DNA from: JAWWOW01 sp033851265
Lineage (GTDB): Bacteria > Actinomycetota > Actinomycetes > JAWWOW01
Assembly: GCA_033851265.1 (NCBI GenBank)
Contig: JAWWOW010000008.1
Span: 1 to 64,000, forward strand
Reading direction: 5' to 3'
Length of the DNA: 64,000 bases
Shown here in pieces: positions 37,651 through 45,511 of the stretch. Every line of letters starts with the position of its first letter. Positions within the stretch are counted from its first letter, which is position 1. The notes beneath the pieces are model-generated. The model saw nothing but the letters and a program-made list of their open reading frames with translations, did no database searches and was not told where the DNA came from. The translations under genes and the position numbers were made by a program.

Positions 37651-38547
37651 ATGCTTCAGTCGGCGCGGAAGATCTCCGAGCTGCTCGCAACCGGCGAGCG
37701 GTCGTTCTCGTTCGAGTTCTTCCCACCCCAAACTGACGAGGGCGAGCGCAATCTCTGGCAGGCCATCCGCGAGCTCGAGGCGCTCCACCCGACGTTCGTC
37801 TCGGTGACCTACGGCGCCGGCGGGACCACCCGTGACCGCACCGTGCGCATCACCGAGCGCATCGCAACCGAGACGACGCTGCTCCCGATGGGGCACCTCG
37901 CCGCGGTCAACCATTCGGTCGCAGAGCTGCGCAACGTCGTCGGTCAGTACGCCGGCGCAGGTGTGCGCAACGTGCTCGCGCTTCGCGGCGACCCGCCTGG
38001 TGATCCGCTGGGGGACTGGCAGGCACACCCCGACGGCTACACCTATACGTCGGAGCTGGTTCAGCTCGTCAAGAACTCCGGCGATTTCTGTGTGGCCGTC
38101 GCGGCGTTCCCGGAGAAGCACCCCCGCTCTGCCGACGTCGACAGCGATGTGCAGTTCTTCGTCGATAAGTGCCGCTCGGGTGCTGACTTCGCGATCACGC
38201 AGATGTTCTTCTACGTCGACGACTACTTGCGGCTCCGCGATCGGGTGGCGGCGCATGGCTGCGACATCCCGATCCTGGCCGGCGTGATGCCCGTCCTCAA
38301 CGTCCGCGGCATCCAGCGGTCGGCTGAGCTCTCGGGTGCGCGGTTCCCGACTGAGCTAGCCGAGCGAATGGTTGCGGTCGAGGACGACCCGGCAGCGGTG
38401 CGCGCGATCGGGGTGGAGTACGCGACGCAGCTCTGTGAGCGTCTGCTCGACGAAGGCGTTCCGGGCTTGCACTTCTTCACGCTCAACCGGTCGACGGCGA
38501 CGCGCGAGATCTACCAGAGCCTCGGGCTGGCTACCACTCGCCGCTGA
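37651..38547 (+). CDS. metF: Methylenetetrahydrofolate reductase
   Basis: 298 residues, the bacterial length. FSFEFFPPQTDEGERNLWQA opens the FAD-binding barrel (Glu of FEFFPP acts in catalysis), then SVTYGAGGTTRDRT, NVLALRGDPPGD and ITQMFFYVDDYLRLRDRVA. It makes 5-methyl-THF for methionine synthesis. The predicted mRNA is leaderless, so riboswitch control is excluded. Confidence 0.96.
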   Translation: MLQSARKISELLATGERSFSFEFFPPQTDEGERNLWQAIRELEALHPTFVSVTYGAGGTTRDRTVRITERIATETTLLPMGHLAAVNHSVAELRNVVGQYAGAGVRNVLALRGDPPGDPLGDWQAHPDGYTYTSELVQLVKNSGDFCVAVAAFPEKHPRSADVDSDVQFFVDKCRSGADFAITQMFFYVDDYLRLRDRVAAHGCDIPILAGVMPVLNVRGIQRSAELSGARFPTELAERMVAVEDDPAAVRAIGVEYATQLCERLLDEGVPGLHFFTLNRSTATREIYQSLGLATTRR

Positions 38548-38590
38548 GATTCAGCGGAACCAGAAGCGGCCGCGTCCCGTCCAAGGACGC

Positions 38591-39364
38591 ATGACGATCA
38601 CTGTGCCGACCCGCGCCGCCGTTTTCATCTCTGCAGCCGCTGCTGCACTCGCGCTCGGAGGTGCCTATATCGCCGGCGATGCCCGCGCGAGCGGGCCATC
38701 CACACTCGCATCCGATTCGTCCGCTGCTGACTCCCAGAACAAGGGCGTCACGGTCTCGGGTCTGGGCCGGGTGACCGGCACCCCGGATGTGCTCAACATC
38801 CGCCTCGGTGTCGACCTGCGTCGCCCGGACGTCGGCACTGCCCTGCGAGCAGCGAACGCAACGCTCGCTCATGTCCGCGACGCATTCCACGCGAACGGCG
38901 TCGCTTCCAATGACATGCAGACGTCGGGGCTGTCCATCCAGCCGGCGTACACCAACAAGGGCAAGGTGGACGGCTATCAGGTGACCGAGTCGTTGAATGC
39001 GAAGCTCCGCGACCTCGGTCGCGCGGGAAAGACCATCTCCGCGGCGACGGCCGCCGGTGGCAACAGCGTGCGCATTGACAGCGTCTACTTCGACCTTGAA
39101 AACGACACGGCGCTAGTCAAGTCCGCACGCACTGCCGCGTTTGCCGAGGCCAAAGCAAAGGCCAAGCAGTACGCCGACGCTGCTGGGCGCGAGCTCGGAG
39201 CGGTCACCTCCGTCTCGGAGGTCGTCGCCCAGCCGCCGAGTCTCTTGCAAGACAGGTTCATGGCCTTCCCCCAGACCGCCGGCACAGCAGGCTCGTCGGT
39301 TCCGATTGAGCCAGGCACCCAGGACGTGACCGTGACCGTCACGGTCGTGTGGTCGCTGCGCTAA
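38591..39364 (+). CDS. SIMPL (DUF541) domain secreted protein
   Basis: 257 residues. Signal sequence at 1-35 (VFISAAAAALALGGAYIAGDARA). The SIMPL domain follows: GVTVSGLGRVTGTPDVLNIRLGVD, then NDMQTSGLSIQPAYTNKGKV, DSVYFDLENDTALVKSARTAAFAEAKAKAKQYADAAG and the end VTVTVTVVWSL. Homologues form periplasmic or surface oligomers; the role is poorly known. It starts 43 nt after metF. Confidence 0.88.
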   Translation: MTITVPTRAAVFISAAAAALALGGAYIAGDARASGPSTLASDSSAADSQNKGVTVSGLGRVTGTPDVLNIRLGVDLRRPDVGTALRAANATLAHVRDAFHANGVASNDMQTSGLSIQPAYTNKGKVDGYQVTESLNAKLRDLGRAGKTISAATAAGGNSVRIDSVYFDLENDTALVKSARTAAFAEAKAKAKQYADAAGRELGAVTSVSEVVAQPPSLLQDRFMAFPQTAGTAGSSVPIEPGTQDVTVTVTVVWSLR

Positions 39365-40833
39365 CGCTTTGCTGCGAGCGAGGCCACCACTTGCCTCGTC
39401 TGCTCCTGGAGGCCGATCGCTTCCTGACTCGAGTGCGCGATCGCAGTGAGGCCCAGCCGGCCGTCCACGGCAAGGCACGACAGCATGTGCAGCACCACAC
39501 CGGTCTTCGCCCTGCCATCGAACGTCAGACCCGCTTCGGTCACAGCCGCGATCACATCGCTGGGATCCAGCCCGAGCCAGTTCGGGGAGATGAGGTTGTC
39601 AGTCGAGCAGTAGAACTTCGACGGACCACCGGTGTGCCACCACACACCTGACTCGGCGTCGTACGACCCGGGCACCAGGTTGCGAAGGACGCAGTACGGG
39701 TGCGTCGTGCCGCCCTTGCGCAGGTTGATCTCGAGTGCGTACAACCGCCACGCACTGCCCGGAGTCCGCGCCGCGACAAAGTCGAGGCTGAACCGGCCGC
39801 ACACTCCGAGCGCCGCTAGCCGTTCCCCGATCGCATGCGCGTGTCGGGCCAATTCAGGGGAGTACGCCGGGTCAGCCGGAAACTGACAGCCGAGATAGAC
39901 CTGGTTGCCGGGACCGCCAAGGACCTGCTCGTGGGTAGCGAGAACAACGACACCACCGTCCGGTGCCACGTCGACCTGCGCGCTCGGGCTGGAGAACTGC
40001 TCTCCCACGATGCGCTCTTCGACGATCCCGCCCAACAGCAAGTCGCGCAGATACCACTCCGGCAGCGTCTCCACCCGCTGCCGCAACAGCCACTGTGCCT
40101 CGACCTCGTTGCTCGGCAGGTTGGCGAAATCGATCGTGGCGTTGCCGTCCCCAGCCCCGCTGTCGTCATGTTTGATGACCACGCCGGTGGCGAGTGGAGA
40201 GCGGTTCCGAATCGACGCAATCGCCGCCAGCACGTCGTCGACGGTGTGTACGTCCTCTAGCCCTTCTGGCAGGGGCACGCCGACCGCTGCGAACAGCCGT
40301 CGCCCGGAGCTCTTCGTCGCCGTGTGCCACAGCGACGGATCAGTGCCGTTGATCGGTATCTGTAGCTCGAGCGCGACCGCGACCTCCGCGTCGGTCACGT
40401 TCCACGGCTCTATGAAGGCAGGCTGGTCGCCGACGAAGGACCGCAGCTCCTCGATTGCCGCCCGGTTGTCGAGCAGCTTCGTTGCGACCGACCGTGATGA
40501 CGAATCGTCGACGACGACAACGTCCAACCGGCTGCGCGCATCGTCTCGACGTTCAGCTGGAAGCAGGTTCATGTAGTAGTCGACGACCGCTGCCCCCGGG
40601 TCGCGACATGTCACGTAGGCCATCCGGCAGTTGTGGATGCGACCGAGCATCAGGCAGGCGAGCAGGTACCGGTGTTCGAGGGCCGGGACGCGGTCCGCAT
40701 AGTGCGACAGCAACGACTCACCGACGCTGAACGACGGGAGTGAGATCACCACATGTGGCTCGGTGTTCCCGGGCCGGTTGAGGTTCCACGCTGCGGGGAG
40801 CCGCTGCTGCAGTTCGGCAAAGCTTCCGGTCAC
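39361..40833 (-). CDS. PGM1-like ATP-grasp peptide ligase
   Basis: 490 residues from GTG. The N-terminal 'pre-ATP-grasp' half begins FAELQQRLPAAWNLNRPGNTEPHVVISLPSF and the C-terminal half has VVIKHDDSGAGDGNATIDF (ATP loop), EERIVGEQFSSPSAQVD, and LEINLRKGGTTHPYCVLRNL with the metal Glu/Asn, the mark of the PGM1 family that ligates peptides in natural-product assembly. Last gene of a five-gene minus-strand run; the upstream GNAT stop is 5 nt away. The substrate is unknown. Confidence 0.82.
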   Translation of the reverse strand: MTGSFAELQQRLPAAWNLNRPGNTEPHVVISLPSFSVGESLLSHYADRVPALEHRYLLACLMLGRIHNCRMAYVTCRDPGAAVVDYYMNLLPAERRDDARSRLDVVVVDDSSSRSVATKLLDNRAAIEELRSFVGDQPAFIEPWNVTDAEVAVALELQIPINGTDPSLWHTATKSSGRRLFAAVGVPLPEGLEDVHTVDDVLAAIASIRNRSPLATGVVIKHDDSGAGDGNATIDFANLPSNEVEAQWLLRQRVETLPEWYLRDLLLGGIVEERIVGEQFSSPSAQVDVAPDGGVVVLATHEQVLGGPGNQVYLGCQFPADPAYSPELARHAHAIGERLAALGVCGRFSLDFVAARTPGSAWRLYALEINLRKGGTTHPYCVLRNLVPGSYDAESGVWWHTGGPSKFYCSTDNLISPNWLGLDPSDVIAAVTEAGLTFDGRAKTGVVLHMLSCLAVDGRLGLTAIAHSSQEAIGLQEQTRQVVASLAAKR

Positions 40834-40838
40834 GGTGA

Positions 40839-41372
40839 TCAGTCCGGAAGCGGTAGCGAGCGAGCCATCACGGCGTACGCCTCACTGCTACCGGGGAACG
40901 TGAATCCCGTGAGGATGTCGATGAACCCCAGCGACCTGTACAGCCGTCGTGCTGACGTGTCCGCGTCGAGCGCGGACAGCACGATCGTCGAGCAGTCGAC
41001 CTGCCCGACCGTGCGCAACAACTGACGACCAAGCCCCCTGCCTTGCCACGCGGGCAGGACATGCAGCTCAGCCAGCTCGAACGCGTGGCTGAGCCATTGC
41101 TTGCGCGCAACGTCATCGAGCCCATCGGAAACCGAATCGTGCCACCACTGACCAGGTTCGCCGTAGTAGCCATACCCGAACCCGATGAGCCCGCCCTCGT
41201 CGGTGAGAGCGACCGCGGCGCGAAGACCGTCGTAGTTCAGATGTCGTCCGGTGATCGCGCGACGTGCGGGGACCAGGCTGCGCGGTTTGGCCATCGCTGC
41301 GATGTACACCTCAACGGATGGGTCGACATACGGCCGGAACCCCTCAGCCTCGAGTACGACGATTTGTGTCAC
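40839..41372 (-). CDS. GNAT acetyltransferase
   Basis: 177 residues; GTG 41372 overlaps the upstream stop (GTGA), so the longer frame is rejected. Motif A: AELHVLPAWQGRGLGRQLLRTV; motif B: ADTSARRLYRSLGFIDI. A Trp/Tyr/Gly-rich segment GLIGFGYGYYGEPGQWWHD precedes. The substrate is unknown; it lies between DUF2207 and the ATP-grasp ligase, and could modify the ligase product. Confidence 0.85.
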   Translation of the reverse strand: MTQIVVLEAEGFRPYVDPSVEVYIAAMAKPRSLVPARRAITGRHLNYDGLRAAVALTDEGGLIGFGYGYYGEPGQWWHDSVSDGLDDVARKQWLSHAFELAELHVLPAWQGRGLGRQLLRTVGQVDCSTIVLSALDADTSARRLYRSLGFIDILTGFTFPGSSEAYAVMARSLPLPD

Positions 41373-43204
41373 CAGCTGCCGCCGCCACCCCCACCGCCAC
41401 CGCCACCGGATCCGCCACCGCCGCCGCTGAATCCGCTGCCCCCCGACGAGGAGGGTCGCGATGCAATCGTCCCGCTTGTCGATGTCGTGAAGTTCGACAT
41501 AGACGCGGCGAAGTAGCCGATGTTCCAGCCAGGCGGCCCTGAGTAGAAACCGAGTGAGTTGGCCGCGGCCGGGTCTTTCGCCGCCAGCGCCTCGAACGCC
41601 TTCGCCCACCGGTCGGTCACCCCGAAGACGACAGCGAACGGCAGATAGCGCGCGAAGACGTCAGCCTTCTCTTCGAACTTCAGCTGCTCGGCCTCTGCGG
41701 TCTCGAGGTAGCGCCGGAATCCCAGCACGCGGGCCAGCATCGCGCCGCCGGCGGGTGTGCGTGCCGGCATGCTGCCGCGCATCGCGAGCAGCACAATCCC
41801 GCCGACGATGAGTGGCAGCCCGATCAGCGCCTTGTGCGTAAAGATCGCAAGCAGCACGGTGATGCCGATGCCCAGCACAAGGGTTGCGATTCCGATCCCT
41901 AGCCAGATACCGCGGATGTGATCGGGGCGACGCGCGAACCAGCCGCGTTTGACCGCGTCGGCGTACAACTCGTCCTCGACTGCCGCGAGGTCGGTGTAAA
42001 AGGTGTCCTTCAGGTCGGACAGCTTCACGGTCTCGCCGGTCTTGAACAAGCCGTCCAACAACCTGCGTTCGTAGTGGTGGAGGTGGTCTCCGGTTGGTTC
42101 CGGCATCTCCTTGGTGAGCTGCCAGTCCTTCGAGTTCCACCAGTGTTCGTGCGGCAGCTCCTCGATGCGCAAGAACCTGCGCACCGCCAAGTCGACGATG
42201 GTCGACGTGACATCAAGTGTGTTGGCCCGCTCGTCCAGCAACGTCCCGACCTGCCCCGGCCGAATCTGCTCGGGTGGCATGAACTCCACGGCCCCGGCGG
42301 CGTCAGTGAACAACGGTCGCGGTTCGTCAGCCACGACCTGACCTGTGGCGGGCGCCAGCCCCGGCACCTGTCCGATGTAGCGACGGTCGCGGCCTCGAGC
42401 CCACCACACGCGCGCGATTCCGGCGATGACAAGGACGAGCAACCCGCCGGCGACGCCACCAGTGACCGGCGTGACCGCGAAAGCACGTTGGAGCGAGAAG
42501 CGTTCCTTCAGGATCGGCCCGGTCGCTGTGACGCTGCCGGTCGGGAAGGCAACAACGATGCTCAACCCGTTGTAGGGCGACAGGTTGTTCTGGGCGAATG
42601 ACGCCGTCGTAGCGCGGGAAGCCCTGCTCTGACAGGAGAGTTGGCTGCGTGCCGGGCCGGTGGAACACGCGGTGCTAGTGACGTTGGACGGCCCGGTGAC
42701 TCGGACCACCGCGCGTTCGATCTGCACGGGCCACTCGATCCCGATCGCGTTCCAGAACAGCTCGGCGTGATCGAACGGCTCGACGAAGTTCACGATGGCG
42801 CCGTTGACGTCGTAGTCGATCGTGTAGGTGTGCGGTCCGGTGACCGTTCGATCCGCGTCGCCGACGCGAATCGTCACGTAACTTCCCTCGCGGCCCACCT
42901 TTGTCTTCGCCGAGGCACCGGTGGCACCGACTCTTATGTTGCTGATCGGGTGCACCCGGTCGTACTTGTCGTCCTGCCGCGCCCGATCCGGGATCTTGCG
43001 ATAGATGCCGTGCTTACGGAAGACGCCGAAGTCGTACTCGATGATCTCCCGCACGTGCAGCTTGCCGTTCTGGGTGACGGTCAACTCGACGGTGTACGTG
43101 TGAATGGACTCTTGTATCTGGGCCCGCGCGGGCGGCGCGATGACGATGCACCACAACGCCGCGAGACAGGCGATGGGCAACAACCGGCGACAAAACTTCT
43201 TCAC
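41369..43204 (-). CDS. DUF2207 membrane protein with glycine tail
   Basis: 611 residues from GTG. Signal peptide 1-28; an extracellular DUF2207 domain follows (IHTYTVELTVTQNGKLHVREI, YDFGVFRKHGIYRKIP). One helix near 245, then a cytoplasmic part with winged-helix-like sequence (LDVTSTIVDLAVRRFLRIEE), two more helices near 440-480, and a terminal Gly/Ser run SGGGGGGGGGGSW. The family is widespread and uncharacterised, often called YciQ-like. Twelve nt after the ArsC-like gene. Confidence 0.88.
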   Translation of the reverse strand: MKKFCRRLLPIACLAALWCIVIAPPARAQIQESIHTYTVELTVTQNGKLHVREIIEYDFGVFRKHGIYRKIPDRARQDDKYDRVHPISNIRVGATGASAKTKVGREGSYVTIRVGDADRTVTGPHTYTIDYDVNGAIVNFVEPFDHAELFWNAIGIEWPVQIERAVVRVTGPSNVTSTACSTGPARSQLSCQSRASRATTASFAQNNLSPYNGLSIVVAFPTGSVTATGPILKERFSLQRAFAVTPVTGGVAGGLLVLVIAGIARVWWARGRDRRYIGQVPGLAPATGQVVADEPRPLFTDAAGAVEFMPPEQIRPGQVGTLLDERANTLDVTSTIVDLAVRRFLRIEELPHEHWWNSKDWQLTKEMPEPTGDHLHHYERRLLDGLFKTGETVKLSDLKDTFYTDLAAVEDELYADAVKRGWFARRPDHIRGIWLGIGIATLVLGIGITVLLAIFTHKALIGLPLIVGGIVLLAMRGSMPARTPAGGAMLARVLGFRRYLETAEAEQLKFEEKADVFARYLPFAVVFGVTDRWAKAFEALAAKDPAAANSLGFYSGPPGWNIGYFAASMSNFTTSTSGTIASRPSSSGGSGFSGGGGGSGGGGGGGGGGSW

Positions 43205-43216
43205 GACTGAGGGACG

Positions 43217-43591
43217 CTACCCGGGTGAGGGCGCGCTGCGCTCCGCATCGATGGCTTGCTGCACAGACTCGGGAGTTCGTCCGACCAGCGTCGTACCGTC
43301 CTCGGCCGTGATGATCGGCCGCTGGATGAGGATGGGATTGGCGGCCATCACCTCGAGCCAGCGGTGGCGCTCGTGGGGCAGGTCAGCCAGCCCGAGCTCC
43401 TTGGCGACGGTCTCGCCGAGCCGCGCGACGTCCCAGGGCTCCAGGCCCAGCCGGGTGAGTACGGCGTCGAGCTCGTCCGCCGTCGGTGGGTCGTCGAGAT
43501 AACGCCGGACGGTGTAGGTGAGCCCGGCGGTATCCAACGTGGACAGTGCGGTCCGGCACTTCGAGCAAGCGGGGTTGATCCAGATCTCCAT
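43217..43591 (-). CDS. ArsC-family reductase
   Basis: 124 residues. Thioredoxin-like: MEIWINPACSKCRTALSTL with the catalytic Cys in NPACSKC, then YTVRRYLDDPPTADELDAVL and the end NPILIQRPIITAEDGTTLVGR (the Arg that binds oxyanion in ArsC). It may be an arsenate reductase or a Spx/YffB-like glutathione-type enzyme. No ars genes are nearby. Its ATG overlaps the YbaK stop (TGATG). Confidence 0.9.
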   Translation of the reverse strand: MEIWINPACSKCRTALSTLDTAGLTYTVRRYLDDPPTADELDAVLTRLGLEPWDVARLGETVAKELGLADLPHERHRWLEVMAANPILIQRPIITAEDGTTLVGRTPESVQQAIDAERSAPSPG

Positions 43592-44058
43592 CAGGTGCCG
43601 ACCTCCATCGGGTGCCCGCCGGTCATGCGGAGCAGTTCTTCGTACGTCGTCGGGAAGACCGCGTGCGGCGTACCGGCCGCAGCCCACACCTCGTCGTAGC
43701 GCCCAAGTGCTGTGTCGACGACGGTCTGCAGCGGCGCTGGATGCCCGACGGGGGCGACACCACCGATAGGAAAGCCGGTCGCGGAACGGACCATCTCGGC
43801 GTCCGCACGGGTCACGGTGGCCAGGCCGAGTGCATCGGCGAGTCGGTCGGTGTCGACAGTGTGCGAGCCGCTGGTAAGGACGAGCAGGGGTACGCCGTCC
43901 GCGGCGAACACCAGGCTCTTGACGATGGCACCGACCGGACAGCCCAGTGCCGTCGCTGCCTCGGCCGCCGTACGCGCCGACTTGGTGAGCTCCCGCACCT
44001 CGCCGACCGACCCTGCCGCACGCAACGCGGCACCAACGCGTTCGGCATTCGGGTGCAT
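43591..44058 (-). CDS. YbaK/ProX-type aminoacyl-tRNA deacylase
   Basis: 155 residues from ATG. GCPVGAIVKSLVFAADGVPLLVLTSG contains the catalytic Lys of VKSL; ATGFPIGGVAPVGHPAPL is the GxxPGG...P loop typical of the family. It hydrolyses mischarged tRNA (Cys- or Ala-tRNA-Pro type). First gene of the five-gene run. Confidence 0.9.
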   Translation of the reverse strand: MHPNAERVGAALRAAGSVGEVRELTKSARTAAEAATALGCPVGAIVKSLVFAADGVPLLVLTSGSHTVDTDRLADALGLATVTRADAEMVRSATGFPIGGVAPVGHPAPLQTVVDTALGRYDEVWAAAGTPHAVFPTTYEELLRMTGGHPMEVGT

Positions 44059-44124
44059 GCCGAAGACGCTACTGGTGGGCGTAGACGGATGTCCCCTCGC
44101 GTGAAGTGCTGGGACGATGCCAGC

Positions 44125-44378
44125 GTGAAGTTGAAGCTCGATCTGCATGACATCTACAACCGGGCGACGAGATCGAACGCGCGCTCCGCGCTGTCATTGA
44201 CGAAGCGGTCACCAAAAAGGCGCGACTCGTCGAGATCGTCCCGGGCAAGGGTTCCGGCCAATTGAAGAAGCGTGTCCTGCGGTTTCTCGACCAGAAAGAG
44301 ATCAAGGCGCTCTACCACCGCGTGGAGAAGGATTCCGACAACTTCGGGCGAGTCTTCGTCCACTTCCGCTGGAAGTAG
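44125..44378 (+). pseudogene. Smr-domain protein with a one-base frameshift
   Basis: From GTG 44125 the product starts VKLKLDLHDIYNR, then the frame must shift by one base near 44162 to continue DEIERALRAVIDEAVTKKAR, LVEIVPGKGSGQLKKRVLRF, KALYHRVEKDSDNFGRVFVH, FRWK. Joined, this is a complete 84-residue Smr protein (LDLHDxY start, HGxG-like PGKGSGQLK). The total length is one base short of a full frame. The break is in a G run (CGGGCG, expected CGGGGCG), so a sequencing error or a real null mutation are both possible. Smr domains are nucleases or RNA-binding. Confidence 0.75.
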
Positions 44379-44461
44379 GAGTTCGCCACCCGCCCTCAGT
44401 TTTGACGTTCTACGGCGATCCGTTGCGTCTTGTCGGTGGTCAGGGTTACTGTGGCCGTGTT

Positions 44462-44477
44462 CGAACACATGTTCGAT
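44462..44477 (+). promoter_or_regulatory. LexA (SOS) box
   Basis: TCGAACACATGTTCGA is a perfect TCGAAC-N4-GTTCGA palindrome, the actinobacterial LexA consensus. It lies ahead of the small ORF, DUF6504, HEPN and dnaE2 genes, so these are predicted to be DNA-damage induced. Confidence 0.93.
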
Positions 44478-44479
44478 AG

Positions 44480-44662
44480 GTGAGGACGGGGAGTCGTGAC
44501 CCTGTTCTCTCCGGCGGAGCCCTCGCCTGGCGGGTGCGGTCCTCGACCCCCGTACCCGCCGGGCGCAGGTTCGGCCCGGGTGGCGGCGTGGGGAAGCGCT
44601 TCGCTCGGGCCGAGCTCCCGCCGGCGGTGTCCGCGCTTCCCCCCGAAGGAGGAGCGTGCTGA
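44480..44662 (+). CDS. Possible small ORF between LexA box and DUF6504 gene
   Basis: 60 codons from a GTG 2 nt after the LexA box to a TGA that overlaps the next start region. Gly/Ala/Arg-rich product without recognisable features; another frame (from GTG 44496) is also open. It occupies the place where imuA/imuB would be. Real coding status is doubtful. Confidence 0.25.
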   Translation: MRTGSRDPVLSGGALAWRVRSSTPVPAGRRFGPGGGVGKRFARAELPPAVSALPPEGGAC

Positions 44663-45018
44663 TGACCCGCCGCTACAACGACGCGGTCGAGGTGCGCCGT
44701 CGCGATGACGCCCCGGCCGAGTTCCTCTGGCATGGCCGGCTCTATTCGGTCCGATCCGTGCTCGCGCACTGGGTGGAGGCCGGCGGCTGGTGGCGCTTCA
44801 AGCGATCGGGGGCTGCCAATCTCGACGACCGCGAGCGGGAGATCTGGCGGGTCGAGGCCGCCGCGGGTCGGGGCGCCGGCTCTACTGATGGTCGGGACGT
44901 CGAGACCTCCCGCTGTATCGATGGTCGGGCCGTTGGGACGTCCCTCCCGACTGGCATCTACGACCTCTGCTTCGACTGGTCCGCGGGCGCCTGGACGCTC
45001 GCTCGCACCCATGACTGA
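44662..45018 (+). CDS. DUF6504-like protein of the dnaE2 operon
   Basis: 118 residues; ATG 44662 has GGAGGAG 7 nt upstream (an in-frame GTG at 44656 is too close). MTRRYNDAVEVRRRDDAPAEFLWHGRLYSVRSVLAHWVEAGGWW, then EREIWRVEAAAGRG and GIYDLCFDWSAGAWTLAR, the pattern of the small protein often found between imuB and dnaE2. An insertion of about 20 residues (STDGRDVETSRCIDGRAVGT) looks like an imperfect internal duplication of DGR units. Role unknown; LexA-controlled by position. Confidence 0.8.
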   Translation: MTRRYNDAVEVRRRDDAPAEFLWHGRLYSVRSVLAHWVEAGGWWRFKRSGAANLDDREREIWRVEAAAGRGAGSTDGRDVETSRCIDGRAVGTSLPTGIYDLCFDWSAGAWTLARTHD

Positions 45019-45034
45019 CCCTGAGGAGGGCCCC

Positions 45035-45511
45035 ATGCCTATTCCTGCTCCCCGGCCTCATGCCCGGCCGACCCGGGCGGCTCCGGCGGCGGTCGACTTG
45101 CTCGCGCAGGCCCGGCACGGCCTGCTCGAGGCGACTGTCCAGCCGCGACCGGCCGAGCGGTATGCGACCGCACATCTCGCCGCCCTGCGGACGGCCGCCG
45201 CTGTTCTCGCCGCGCGCACCCAACCGGCGCCGCCGAAGCGCCGCGGTCGCGGCGGCCCGCGCAGTGCCTGGCTGTTACTCGCCGAGGTGGCACCGGAGCT
45301 CAGCGAGTGGGCGGCGTTCTTCAATGCCGGTGCGGGCAAACGTGCGGCAGCCGAGGCCGGCGTACCTGGAGCAGTGACTGCGCGCGAGGCCGATGACTTG
45401 CTGCGCGAAGTCGACATCTTCATCGCCGTCGCCGCAACGACGATCGGCGTCACACATCAGCCGGTGCTTCCTCCTAATCCCGCGAGCCAGCTGTCCCGGC
45501 AAGCCGGTTGA
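45035..45511 (+). CDS. SAV_6107-like HEPN protein
   Basis: 158 residues; ATG 45035 follows GAGGAGGG. LLAQARHGLLEATVQPRPAERYATAHLAALRTAAAVLAART is the HEPN four-helix start, and ELSEWAAFFNAGAGKRAAAEAG, TAREADDLLREVDIFI the end. The family is a regular neighbour of dnaE2 in actinobacteria, role unknown. The stop overlaps the TTG start of dnaE2 (TTGA). Confidence 0.85.
   Translation: MPIPAPRPHARPTRAAPAAVDLLAQARHGLLEATVQPRPAERYATAHLAALRTAAAVLAARTQPAPPKRRGRGGPRSAWLLLAEVAPELSEWAAFFNAGAGKRAAAEAGVPGAVTAREADDLLREVDIFIAVAATTIGVTHQPVLPPNPASQLSRQAG

Noticed and set aside
44496..44708. Second small frame after the LexA box
   Set aside because: Overlaps the well-supported DUF6504 gene in another frame and is low-complexity.
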